Shown in pieces: positions 23,701 to 34,915 of a DNA stretch of 64,000 nucleotides. The position numbers and the translations under genes were made by a program. Source of the DNA: Lucifuga dentata (lineage: Eukaryota > Chordata > Actinopteri > Ophidiiformes > Bythitidae); contig VXCM01002042.1 in assembly GCA_014773175.1 (NCBI GenBank), positions 1 to 64,000 of the forward strand. The letters are read 5' to 3'. Under the pieces are notes generated by a model. That model saw only the letters and a list, made by a program, of their open reading frames with translations, had not been told where the DNA came from and did no database searches. Each line of letters opens with the position of its first letter. Position 1 is the first letter of the stretch.

Positions 23701-26700
23701 TTCGAAGTGTAAAATACAGCTGAATGAAGTCAAACATACTAGTCAGGGAAAAACATTATTATCTGGGAGCCTGGTATATCATTGTCAAATTGTACTGAAA
23801 ATCAATTCAGCAGTTAAATTACTGATCATTCATATTCATGTTTATATTTTACATCTTTGTCTGTGTCTCAAATTTGTCTATTACAACAAATTTATACAGT
23901 TCTTGTTGAATTCAGCCACAGTGGTAATATTTGGTGTAAAAAGCAATAATGCAGATGTGATCAGGACCTAAAATTTGTCTCAAGCAGCTGAACAACATGA
24001 TTTGAAACTTTCTGAACTGTTTTTTCTACACTTGACATACTGTCAGTGATGTTTAACAAGAAATGAAACATTCAATGTCAATCCTCAGCTGAAATTAATT
24101 AGTGATCTTAGAAGGAAGTTAATTTATATCATCAGACTCACAAAATTTTAATTTATAATACATTATGTGTCACAGTATATGTGCAACAGGTCAGCAATTT
24201 CAGTTTCTCTATCTATCCTTACTGGATCATCAAACCAACAAAATATTTCAATCAGAGCTGGATGTTATTGGTAATTTTCTTTTGATTACCAAATGTTCCA
24301 CTCAGACAAACTAAGGACTCCTTAACAAGTAAAATCAACACTGCTTTTCATTGAACTAAATTTAAACCAATCGTGTGACTGAACCTTAGAATTTCACATC
24401 AAATAAAAAACTGATTTTAAATCACTGATGTACTAAAGAGGAAGTATCTTTGCTATTGAATCACTAACAACATACTGAGATTCATATTGAAGCAGTGTAG
24501 GATGGAAAGATGAGATTCAAACCCGCTACCATGTAAGCAAGCCAGGGTTCTTTCAGCATGCTGTGTTATCACAATTACACCGTATCAAGGTTATACTTTT
24601 AAAGAGTCACTGTCTATTTGCTTTGATTAAAAATGGCACTTTGGGGAAAAAAGCATGAATGCAGATCAAGATTTTTGAGTGTTGCAGCTCCTGAATGTGT
24701 TTAAAAGTCTGTGAAAATATTCAATCAGAATATGATATTGCTTGAAAAAGTCTTTCTATGTCCTGTGCCAATCATATTCCTCTTTCTACTTGCTGCTCAG
24801 GTCTGTAGCACAAGCCCTGAAGTTAGGCAAGCCAGTCGAACCTGAATATTTCAATGAAGTCACCCTGTACTTCAGCGACATTGTGGGCTTCACCACCATC
24901 TCAGCTCTTAGTGAACCCATCGAGGTGGTCAACTTACTCAATGACCTCTATTCGCTCTTTGACGCCATCATTGGGCAGCATGATGTGTACAAGGTGAGTG
25001 AAGCAGCTCTCATTTTAATTTACACTCTAAGTCTGTATACTCATATACACATCATTTAGGCTTCCTCCAAAAACACCAAAGGACCAGCATGAAATGTTTC
25101 AATGCAAGGGCTATTATATTCATTTCAGGCCAATGTGTGGAAATGTTTTTTTTTTTTTTATTTTAATAAATGATAAATTGATAATTTTATTTACTTTTTT
25201 CATAGCAACATCTTTTTCTTTTTGATTTTTTTTTGTGTTTTTAACAATACATTAAAAGCTATTAGACCATCTGTTTTTTAACAAGCAAAGTGTTTTTTCT
25301 AATAAATACATCAAAAATTCAGTTTCATTTTTAATTTATTCAGCTTTCAGTAAAGATGAGAAGAAAGTATCTTTTTATCGGTTCGTAAATACTGAAAAAT
25401 ATTTTAAGTATATTTAGACATTTTTTGGTTAATTTTTGTTAATTTTCCATTTACAACATTTTTGGCATAATTTTATATTCCAACAATTATATGTTTATAT
25501 GTTAATTAAACTGGTACTTTTGCTCCTGAAACTCCCATATGTGAGCAGTTAAATTGATGTCATACTTTCAAACCTGAAACTACGTATGCTTTGAAAACAG
25601 ACTATACTTCACTGGAATTTATGAAAGTCCTTTATTTAGGGGATTCTTTAATTTTGTTACTAGCAGTACTTCATGTTCTGATACTTAGTGCAGTGTTTTC
25701 CAGTTTTTTTCTCTCATCTCTCTCTCTTTCTCTCTCTTAGAACCACGTTAAACTGCCCAACAGGGGTCTCATCGTAGTTAATTGTTGTGCGCGTCCAACT
25801 CATATTTTGTGGTCCTTAGGTGGAAACTATTGGTGATGCCTACATGGTTGCTTCAGGAGTCCCCAACCGAAATGGGAACCGCCATGCAGCTGAAATGGCT
25901 AACATGTCTCTTGACATCCTGCACTGCATCGGGACCTTCAAGATGAGGCACATGCCTGAATTGAAATGCAAAATCCGCATTGGCCTGCATTCCAGTGAGC
26001 AGTCTCTGTGTGCAATAATAAAACTATGCTCTGAGTGAAAGCTATACTCCATTTAAAGTGAATACAAGTAAATTTGCTATACAGTAATTCCTGAGAATAC
26101 AGCATCAAAAGCTGCTGAGGGCAAGGAGGTATTTTTACCTAATCCTTGTCTGGAACTTAATCTTGGAACAGTGAAATACTATCCACTTAGAGCACCGTCA
26201 TCCAATTAAGACACAGCATACAGTGCCTTCCACAAATATTGGCAACCTTGGTAAATAAAAGCAAAATGGGCTGTGAAAAAAAGTCTTTATCCTCTTCATT
26301 TTTCATTCAAAATATTACCAAAAATATAACCTTTAAAGTATAAAATTGGAAAGTAAAATGAAATTCCTATCATTAAACAAACATTTTTCTCAATGGGCCT
26401 GGAAGAGGACACGTCTATTGACTCCACACACAGCGAGGAGGTTCAAGTGGCCAAAGAATCCACAAGCATCACAGCTGGTGAATTACAGATGTTAGTTGGG
26501 TTTTGGGGTCAGAAAGTCTCCAAAACAAAGATCAGATGCCACCGGGGAATTGAGAAAAATATTTTTTTCATGTTAAGCATGTCTTTTTCCTTTCAATTAT
26601 ATTTCTTTAATTACAGCTTATATTTTTGTTAATATTTTGAATGAAAGATCAAAACAATAAACAGTAATGCCATTTTTTTTTCACAGCCCATTTTGCTATT

Positions 26701-28223
26701 ATTTACCAAGGTTGCCCATATTTGTGGAGGGCCCTGTGCTGCATAGTCCTTGTTACTCCAATCTATAAATTAGTAATTGATTTGCATGGTAGTTATAGGG
26801 CATATATCATGTATTGGAAACAATTATCACCTATAATAGCTATTACCATAAAATGTGTCAGTGACATTAGAAAGAAAATGATCGAAAACTGAATCTTTAG
26901 AGTTACAGTGACATACTGTATATCAAAATGTAAAAATCTGACACATGGAAGGATTTTTCAGTATACTTGAGAAGGTGAGCCATGGTATTGAAAGCCTACC
27001 GTGTGTGTGTGTGTGTGCATATATGTCTCCACAGGCCCAGTTGTAGCAGGAGTTGTGGGTCTTATGATGCCTCGCTACTGTCTGTTTGGAGACACTGTCA
27101 ATACAGCGTCTCGAATGGAGTCCACGAGCTTGGGTGAGCATCTGGACCATCACACACACCTTTTCTTCTTTTTATGTCAGCACACTGGCTGGTAGGATAG
27201 GTATGCCTCCATTTGTGTGCTTGCTGCTCGAGGCTAAAGAGGGCTTTAAGTGAGCAGTCCTTACTAATCCTTTAAGACCATCAACAGAATTAGTGGGCAA
27301 ATTGATGTTTCAATGTAAATGTTGTCATTGACCAAGTTTGTCCCAGCCATACTCTTTGTGGTGTACAAACTGAAATTATTCAACTTAAACACTACTGGAG
27401 CACATTTTACTCATAATTAAGAAGTGCAGATGAAAGTCCTGCATTTGATGGAATGTTAAAAATATAAAAATATAATACTGTAAGGACTTAAAATATGCTG
27501 CTTCAATTGTAACTTCACATGAGTCTCAGTAACTATATGTAAAATATAATTGTCTGGCAACATTGGATGTGTATATTTGCTTAAAGGGTCCAAAGCAACA
27601 ATGACCAGTCTACTGCCACCAAGTGGCTTTACTCATAAATGACACCCTGGCTTTACTAGTTTTCTATGGCCAATAATGTATAAAGCAAGTATTTAATTCC
27701 TTACAAAGTTTAGAGGCCAGACCTGCTGCTAAAACAAGTTCATATTCATATTTTTTAGAATTACTGTGTTTGCTGTCATAGCTTACAGAATCCATGTCAA
27801 CAAAACCACAGTTGATGTCCTGAACAACTTGAAGCTGGGCTACAAAATTGAACTTAGAGGCATGACAGAGCTAAAGGTAAAAACATTCACAGTATGCACA
27901 GACAATATGCAGTGTACCCAACATTGGCCTTGTAAAAGTTAACACATGCTACTAATTGCTTCCTGTCAAAGGGAAAAGGGATTGAGAAGACATATTGGTT
28001 GGTAGGACGGGAAGACTTCAAGAAGCCCCTGCCTGTACCGCCAGACCTTATTCCAGGGTAAGAGAATATCTGAGAATATCTATTACTCTTCCACATATGT
28101 GATTTGCATGCGATGACATGCTATATTTTTCATTACAGGTCAAGTAATCATGGTATCAGTTTAGAGGAGATACCTGTTGACAGAAGACAAAAATTCCTGG
28201 ATCGGCAGAAGAAGATGGGCTAG
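17766..28223 (+). CDS. gucy2d/gucy2f: Retinal-type membrane guanylyl cyclase (19 coding exons, one in-frame TGA)
   Basis: Exons: 17766-18660, 18842-19143, 19338-19710, 19838-19922, 20064-20169, 20280-20390, 20501-20578, 20641-20688, 20944-21120, 21223-21379, 21480-21629, 23052-23200, 23303-23466, 24801-24993, 25820-25994, 27035-27133, 27782-27876, 27972-28057, 28139-28223. All are GT-AG with matching phases (1176 codons). The photoreceptor enzyme converts GTP to cGMP under GCAP/calcium control. Layout: serine-rich N-terminus and hydrophobic signal region (about 88-110), extracellular domain (to about 523), TM helix (525-551), kinase-homology domain (about 590-870), dimerisation helix (885-930), cyclase domain (932-1120). 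Seen in the cyclase domain are metal Asp958 (SDIVGF) and Asp1002 (GDAYM), and guanine-selecting Glu998 and Cys1070. The start ATG 17766 has a good Kozak context (AAAATGG). Oddities: codon 204 is TGA where the family has Trp, and HSG is HSS at 1055. Whether this is GUCY2D or GUCY2F is unresolved: the kinase-homology domain looks GUCY2F-like and the C-terminus GUCY2D-like. Confidence 0.93.
17917..17961 (+). repeat. In-frame TCA/TCATCATCATC repeat encoding poly-serine
   Basis: An ATC/TCA trinucleotide tract lies inside the first coding exon of the cyclase and codes for a serine-rich run (about 16 Ser with a few Leu) before the signal-peptide region. Its length is likely polymorphic. Confidence 0.8.
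18375..18377 (+). other. gucy2d/gucy2f: In-frame TGA within cyclase exon 1 (codon 204)
   Basis: The reading is GGA ATT CTT TCC TGA GGC TGC. The family motif at this place is GI(L/F)SWxC, so TGA replaces TGG (Trp). The downstream frame remains open for 95 further codons of exon 1 and through 18 more exons. One G-to-A change explains it. It may be a true null allele, a young pseudogene or a sequencing error. Confidence 0.9.
21953..22719 (-). mobile_element. Terminal-inverted-repeat element in cyclase intron 11
   Basis: The left end is CTTTAAAGGACCATACC followed by TTTTGCAAGTTTGAGCC. The right end, read on the other strand, gives AAAAGACCATATCACC then TTTTGCATGTTTGAGCC. The two arms share about 85 bp including TCATACACGTAAGGTTAC. 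It is the reverse-oriented relative of 12622-13171. Contig-overlap Ns at 22067 (67 bp) and 22214 (63 bp) inflate the apparent length. No coding capacity is seen. Confidence 0.7.
23467..24800 (+). other. Cyclase intron 13, no feature recognised
   Basis: A 1.3 kb AT-rich intron between the dimerisation-helix exon and the first catalytic exon. A short B-box-like string (GGTTTGAATC on the minus strand, near 24510) was considered as a tRNA-derived remnant, but no A box or cloverleaf could be built. Confidence 0.6.
26221..26736 (+). mobile_element. Internally deleted Tc1-like transposon in cyclase intron 15
   Basis: The left end is CAGTGCCTTCCACAAATATT after a TA at 26219-26220. The right end is its diverged inverse, ending GGAGGGCCCTGTG. 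Terminal inverted repeats of about 70 bp include GCAAAATGGGCTGTGAAAAA in both arms. Between them, at about 26395-26550, is a remnant of the transposase N-terminal helix-turn-helix region with readable pieces such as [14 protein letters not shown] and GQKVSKT. The catalytic DDE domain is missing; full-length relatives are about 1.6 kb. It is a dead, MITE-like derivative. Confidence 0.85.
27001..27018. repeat. Short (GT)n tract before cyclase exon 16
   Basis: About nine GT units lie just 5' of the acceptor of exon 16. This replaces part of the usual pyrimidine tract. Confidence 0.75.
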
Positions 28224-30965
28224 CTTCATACTGATGTCCCAAAATTGGTCTGCAGTTTCTGGGGCAACTTTGTTTTTCTGTGAATGAATGAAGGGAGAGT
28301 TAAAAATGATAAACTTGCAACATGCAACACATCAGCTTAGTTTCACCATGATGTGCTGCACTCCAGGGTTTGCCAAAATCTCACTAAGATAATATTTAGA
28401 TGTTATCATTCTCTGGTGTAAGAAGACTTCACTCTAACTTGCCCCCTCATATCAAAAAGAGGCATCTCTCCATATTTCCACTGTTGCACAATGCTACAGA
28501 TTGAAATGTGTTGACATCACCTTATACAACAAGGGATTGTGACAGATTTGACAACAGTCATACGTAATACTGCTATACTTTATGCACTGTGTGAATTTAT
28601 TCTGTCCTTTGTACTATGTAGAGATATTGGAGAGAGTTTATTGTGAACACCCCAAGGGTGGAATCTGTTACTGCTCAACTATTTATCATCACTATAACAA
28701 AGTAGGTGTCTATTTTGCACTCACTTCAGAAGTAATATTCTTTTATTAAACCACAACATAATAATAACCTCTCAGAGTAATATAAGCTGGAAAGGTCATC
28801 ATGGCTGAGCATTCAGGTTGCAGAAAGCTTTGATTTTGTTTTGGTAGTAGCATTAATGACTGGCTGCAAAAATGAAGATGACATTACACCAATATGGTCA
28901 AAACATGTCAAACAAGGCACTGAATGCATACATTTAGCATTAGATTTCATTATTGATATGGATTCAAAATTAAAAAATATCATTTTCATTACTGGGTCAC
29001 GTATAGTCTTGCATGAATCAGATCTAACATTGTTGATATTGACCTCTTTGATTCTGTTGTGCTGACTGGTAGATCTTTAGTCTCACTTCTAACTTCCACA
29101 GGCTTTGCTTTGACTAAATAAGTGCAGCCTGTGTCAAAACAAAAAATGTGCTGCAAAAACCAGAATTTGTAAGTTGTTTCAATGTTTTTCCAATGTGTCA
29201 ATCTAAAAAAATATAAAAGACTAGAAACTATTTAGAAGCCTCAAAAAGTATAAACCTGTAAATAATCCATCCCCTCCAGCATTTTATGGCAAATAAATCC
29301 TTAAAATAGAATCCCACAGGACCCACATGTATTTTTTGCTTAACGTGCATCTGTTTTTTCTCTCTAATATGTCATAATATGTATTTTTTTAAATGATGTA
29401 TGCACTGGTTTTAATATTGTGTTGTCATTTTCTATCAAACATATATTTACAAACAGAAACAAGTAAAACAGTTGTTCACTAACATTAACCTTGTTTAACT
29501 ACAGTACACAGTAGTTTGACATGTATCCTATTACTGAAACATGCTAATGCATGTTCAGCATACTGTATGTTCAACATGGTCTTAATAGGACAGCAATGAG
29601 AAGACGTATTTGTTATGACATACGGCACATGTGCACTGACATACAGAATGAAATGATCATCTCTAATTATGTGCGCTGGCAGATTGAGCCTTTTAGAGTA
29701 TATTGATATCTCCTAGTGGAAAACATCTGGCTGAGACTCATTTTCAGCCCTAATTTGTTTTGGGGTTCGGTTTCTCCAGGACCACAAACAGCAGCTGCAT
29801 TTGAAGGTCTTAGGAAAACTGTGATAGCCTCTCTATGATGCCCACCCCTGGTGACTCCTTGTTAGAGCATGGGGGAAACAAGAATTCTCTTTGGCCTATG
29901 AATGTATATATAATTGTAAATCTCTACATAGTTAATTTGCCTTATTGTAGTTATCTGCAGGTAATTTTTGGTGGTTTTCTTCCTGCTTGGGTTCCCTAAG
30001 ACCTGGTACAAATGAAGATATCAAGACAACAAAGGAAAAATCACAGCGCACTCAAAAATAAGCAGCCACATTGTTCACTCGCTTTCAGTTGGCTTGCTAA
30101 TTGCTAGCCGCAGCACAAATATTGAACCAACAATAAGCAGGCAATGTCAGGATGTGATTTTCCTCTGACAGGAGATGTTCCTCACTAGTAGGTTGTGGTC
30201 ATTTTTCCTTGTGAGCACAGTAATGACACTTCTAATTTCAGCCAAGTTGTCACAGTAGCTCAGCATATTGATAAAGAATGAGCATCCACTGACTTGATTA
30301 TCAAGTTGTTTGTCTTTCACAGCATTAAGTGTTAGTACTGGCTTTCAAGCATGATTAAACTGTTGCTGAAGCGGAAATGAAGCTCAAAAACATGGGGAAG
30401 CTTTATTAATCTTTCACACTTTTCTATCTATCTCACTTTTGTCTAAAGACAAGGTGCATAGGTAGGATCTACTCTCATTTTGTTAGACTATTAATCATTT
30501 TAATTATTTGCCAAAGAGACAGAATCCACCAAAATTAAATGGACTACATTGTTCGTTGTTTATTTGAAGTGATTTCAATGTGTTATGGTTTTAGTGAAGA
30601 CTGTGCCTTCTTGTATTTTTCTTATTTTCTTACTTTTCCCAAATAATGCCATGAAAATAAGGCTAAATTATGATTCAAAACAAGTAGGCCAATAAATGAT
30701 AAAGGCCAGTAAATCGTACATGACAGATGAGCTAGTTAAAGCTCAAGACTTAATTTAACTTTATCTATAAAATATTTCCTTCAGTTATAACAGGCTGTAA
30801 GTTTTAATACAGCAGCACTTAAAAGGGCAAAGCATATAACCCTAATGCAGTGGTTCTCGATTTATGAAATGTATATTTGCACGTTTTTTCCCCCACACTC
30901 CATATACCAAAAATATGCTTTCAAAATATGTTGCTCATTGCTTTGGTCATGCACTTACATCTCTG
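28224..30965. other. Cyclase 3' UTR and intergenic DNA
   Basis: No coding gene is seen. The 3' UTR probably occupies the first part; candidate AATAAA polyadenylation signals occur, for example at 29292-29297. The remainder is AT-rich sequence without a recognised repeat. Confidence 0.5.
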
Positions 30966-32039
30966 TACGGTGGCCCTGAAGTGCCAAACACAACAACATT
31001 AAGAAAACACATTTGGAAAAAAACAAAAACATTACGAAAATGCTGATGTGTTTTGCTAATGTGTTCGGGTTTTTTGTACTTTCTTAATGTTGTTGCATTT
31101 TCATAATGTTTTTGTGGTTTCTTAATTGTTTTCTTAAATGTGTTTAATTGTGTTTTGTTTTGCATTTCAAAATGGAAGTGAATTTTGAAAGCGGAAGTGC
31201 TCCAGGCCACAAGGGGCAGTATTAAGGTCATTACACACTAGATGCAAATAATTCCTGCAAATATTCCACATGTTAATAATATTTCTCAAACTCACTAAAC
31301 TCACTTAAACTCACATCAAGGATGGAATTTTGTCTGACGAAATTGCAGCATTTATTTTTTCGGCTCAAGTTCGATTTTTCCAACTTTCTGCATGCGAATG
31401 TAATGCATTGGCCCAACCAAAGTGTCGTTTGCTGGTAACGTTGCACTCAAAACATGATACATGGCGGATCGTCTCATTGTTTGTGTCGCAGAACTCTGAC
31501 TGTGTGACACAAAGTACAAAGACGAGTATAAAGAAACAAGTATAAAGACAACTTAGCTTCATTATAACAACGTCTCAATGACCATTGTTACTGCTACTGA
31601 CCAGAAGCATACTGACTAGTTAACGAATGGACACTTGCCTGTAGCAAATTTGTTATCTGGTCAGTTTAAACAAGCGCTTGTAAGAGGTCAGGACATCAAT
31701 ATCACTGAGTAGTCTGGTAGTACAAGTCGGACTAATACTGCCCCTTGTGGCCTGGAGCACTTCCGCTTTGAAAATTCACTTCCGTTTTGAAGTGGCAAAC
31801 ACAACACATTAAGAAAACACAAAAACATTATGAAAACCCAACAAGATTAAACAAAAAACCATAACACACTGGCAAAACACAACACATTAAGGAAACACAT
31901 CAGCACTTTTTTGTAATGTTTTTGTGTTTTCTTAATGTGTTGTGTTTTCCTAATATTTTTGCACTTTCTTACTGTTGCATTTTCTTAATGTTTCTGTGTG
32001 TTCTTAATGTGTTGTGTTTGGCACTTCAGGGCCACCGTA
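30966..32039. mobile_element. Giant palindromic element, 1.07 kb, long inverted arms
   Basis: Starts TACGGTGGCCCTGAAGTGCC and ends with the exact inverse (GGCACTTCAGGGCCACCGTA). The arms (30966-31228 and about 31731-32039) also share the inner edge GCGGAAGTGCTCCAGGCCAC and its inverse. Each arm is filled with short AACACATTAAGAAAAC-type units and their complements, so the arms can also fold internally. The central loop of about 500 bp has only short open frames. This is a foldback or MITE-like DNA element. The superfamily is not assigned, and the target duplication could be the TAC/GTA at the edges or lie outside. Confidence 0.8.
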
Positions 32040-32629
32040 CGTCTGGGATTCAACAGGCAATTACAAAATTTAAGACTTTTCTTTTTTTTTTTTTAAGACG
32101 ATAACATGTTAGCAGGGATATCACACAGAATTGCATTGAGTGACTTGTGGCCTTAAAGAGCAGAATTACCTGTGATACGAAGCTGGCATATTAACATAAA
32201 CCCCACCTAAAAAGAAACAAGTGAAACACACTTTGACGCTAGCTGTCCGCTTTTTGCTAATCGCTAATGCAGCAACAGTGAGCCGATAACTAGCAAAAGT
32301 GCGCAAATTTTGAATCAGGACCTGCAAGGAAGAAGATTAACAAACAAAATACAGAACAGTACGTAGTTCTAAAATTATATAACTTACCTTATTAGGAATT
32401 CTGAGTCGTGAAATTTCAGTACAGAGGTGTTTTAAAACTTCTAAGTCTGCTATTCGCTGCCGTTAGCTGCTTTCTGCTAATAGACGTTCTCACAGCAGTC
32501 CAACACAATCGGCTGCATTCCATTTAGGTATGTCAGCCCCTGGTTCCTCTGGTGCAGTATTCCATGTTGTCTCACTGACACGCCTAAATGGAACACTGTT
32601 ATTGCTTTTTCTGCAATGACAAGTCAAAA

Positions 32630-33385
32630 CGTTCACTTTCAAAAAGATTTAGAGGTCTTTATGGCAGCTCCTGGCCATAGAAAATAGTGTCAGTGGTGCT
32701 TGGTGATAATAGCTGCCCTTTACTTCTTATTACTATAATAAAATTCATATAATGTCCCTAATAATGTTTCTATGGTGCCTATGCTGCCTTTATCATTTGC
32801 ACAAAATATTATCTTTAATTAAGTTTATGTGATATTCAACGCCACAGATTTCCTTATAAAATAAAATGAGCAGCTGATTGCATTTTATATTTTGTTATGA
32901 CATTCAGTATATCCCTTAAAATATATTAGCCTGCTTATTTTAAGCTGCACATCGTCAAACATTAATGTCCCATGTAATTAATTGCACCTGTGCTTTTTTT
33001 TTTTTCAATATCTCAAAATATTCACTCAAAAAGATTTATAATCTTTATGTCAATTATGGCCATGAAAAATAATAATGTCAGCGGTGCTTGGTGATAGTTA
33101 CTCTTAACTTCTTATCACTATAAAATATATGTATATATATATATATATATACATATAATTTCCCCAATAATGTCTCTGTGGTGCCTATAGGGTGTGACTT
33201 TGTCATATTCTCATTTATTAGGTTTATGGGATATTCTACATCATAGACCTAACCCTCTTTCTAAAACAAACAACTGAATTGTATTTTATACTTTGCCTTG
33301 ACAAATATATCTTGTAAAATGTAATAGGGCTATTTGTTTTAGCTGCACATCCCCAAAAAGCAGTCTCTTCTGTGCAATCAGTGCA
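32630..33385 (+). repeat. Diverged tandem duplication, unit about 390-400 bp
   Basis: Copy 1 runs from about 32630 to 33015 and copy 2 from about 33016 to 33385. Both copies hold, in the same order, AAAAAGATTTA, TCAGYGGTGCTTGGTGATA, AATGTYTCTRTGGTGCCTAT, a GATATTC block and AGCTGCACATC. No open frame is conserved. Copy 2 carries an (AT)n run (33128-33156). Confidence 0.8.
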
Positions 33386-34915
33386 TGTGTAGGCTAAAGT
33401 CTTATAAATTACAGCTGAAAATATGATAGAAACAGGTCTGACCGTCCATTTCTACATAACAGGACCCTTTCTCGGCTGAACACCATGTTCCTCTGCGCAC
33501 CTCATCAGTCCTGAAGCCCCCTGACACTTGACTGGCACCGGCTTTGAGGTGCCAGTCTGGAAGCAGAAGCTGTCAAGTTAGCCAGGGAAAGTAAGGAAAC
33601 TATCAGATGGCCTTTCAAAATAAATACATGTTGGGTTTAAGGCTATAAAAAAAGTGCATCAAAACTCTCTGCAGATTGCATCATATAGTGAAGCTGTAGT
33701 TGATAAGTTTATAATAGCTTACATTCAGTAAGAGCAAGAGGTCGAAGTGGTGAGATTTACCAACAAACAGCTACAGTATGGTCTGAGTATAAGCACGTAA
33801 GAGAAAGTTGATCATAATTCATTTGCACTCTCTTTTGCCTGTAGTCCAGAGTTTTGGCCAACAGCCTCAGGAGAATCTAAAATGATGATTCTCTCCAGGA
33901 TTACTGAGTTTATCAGAGTGAGGAAATCAGCAGAGCCAAAGAGTCAACATCCTGCCCTCGCAGGGGTGGAAAGTTGTAAGTTTGTATTTTCTAATGCTGT
34001 AGTTAACTCACTCTTGAAGAACTGGTTCTTAATATGAATATTTCAGTTTTGTGATTCTTTGTATTTCATTACATTTCAGATAGATGTATTAGTTTTTAAA
34101 TTACACTATTAGCTAAAACCTTGTAAGTCCTATTTTTTGTAGTTTTTTTTTTCTTTTTTTTATTAACTTATAATGAATAATTTTGAATACAGAATGTGTT
34201 CATGAAATGGAGTGTTATTCCATTGTGGTTTTACTACTTTTACCTTTTAAATAAAGGATTTAAATAGATCTATTTCCACTATTCTCCACTCTGACCCAGT
34301 TTAGGTGATTTTGGGACACATTAGGGAATACACATTCTTACAGCTAGCAGTGTGGGATGATGATGAGGAAATTGATTGCTTTGCTTGTCCTGTTTGCCTT
34401 TTAAACTTTGACCCTGACCTGGATAAGTGTGTGTGTGTGTGTGTGTGTGTGTGNGGGGGGGAATACATGGAAGGATGGAGATGAGTGAACGGCAGAAGGG
34501 TTTTACTTTGAAAAGATTTACAGGACGTTGTATTTGAATTGTGTGTGATAGATACTGGTGGGGATAGACTGGGCAGACAGGTGGAGGAGACGTCCTTAAG
34601 CAGCTGAACTGCACCGTGGTTGTACCAGATAGGGTAGCATAGGGCTGGGCTGCAAGAGGAGCATCGGTGTCCGCCGTGCACGGAGCCTGTGCACGGTTCC
34701 TCCTGCAGCTGCTGCATTTGCAGTATGATGCCATATCCAAAACATGCTTTGGCTGATTTTCCCATCCTGAGCATTTGCAGCACGCTGGATAACCATCACT
34801 TCAGCGTGGAGATGGAAAGAAGGAGAAATGCATGATGGATTGATGAGCAGACACAGGGACTTTGAGTTTTTTTCTTGAAATTTTTGGCTAATAATAATTA
34901 TTATCTGCCTTGGCC
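33386..34915 (+). promoter_or_regulatory. 5' flank and probable 5' UTR of the IRS gene
   Basis: No gene is seen. It contains a (GT)n-G run at 34427-34460 interrupted by a scaffold N at 34454. The 250 bp before the start codon are more GC-rich than the surroundings, consistent with transcribed leader sequence. The minus-strand open frames here are not supported by any family similarity. Confidence 0.4.

Noticed and set aside
24490..24560. tRNA or tRNA-derived SINE
   Set aside because: Only a B-box-like string is present; no A box, acceptor stem or cloverleaf could be formed.
34301..34783. Long minus-strand open frame (160 aa) upstream of the IRS gene
   Set aside because: It runs through a GT microsatellite and a scaffold N, has no family resemblance, and lies opposite the probable IRS leader.
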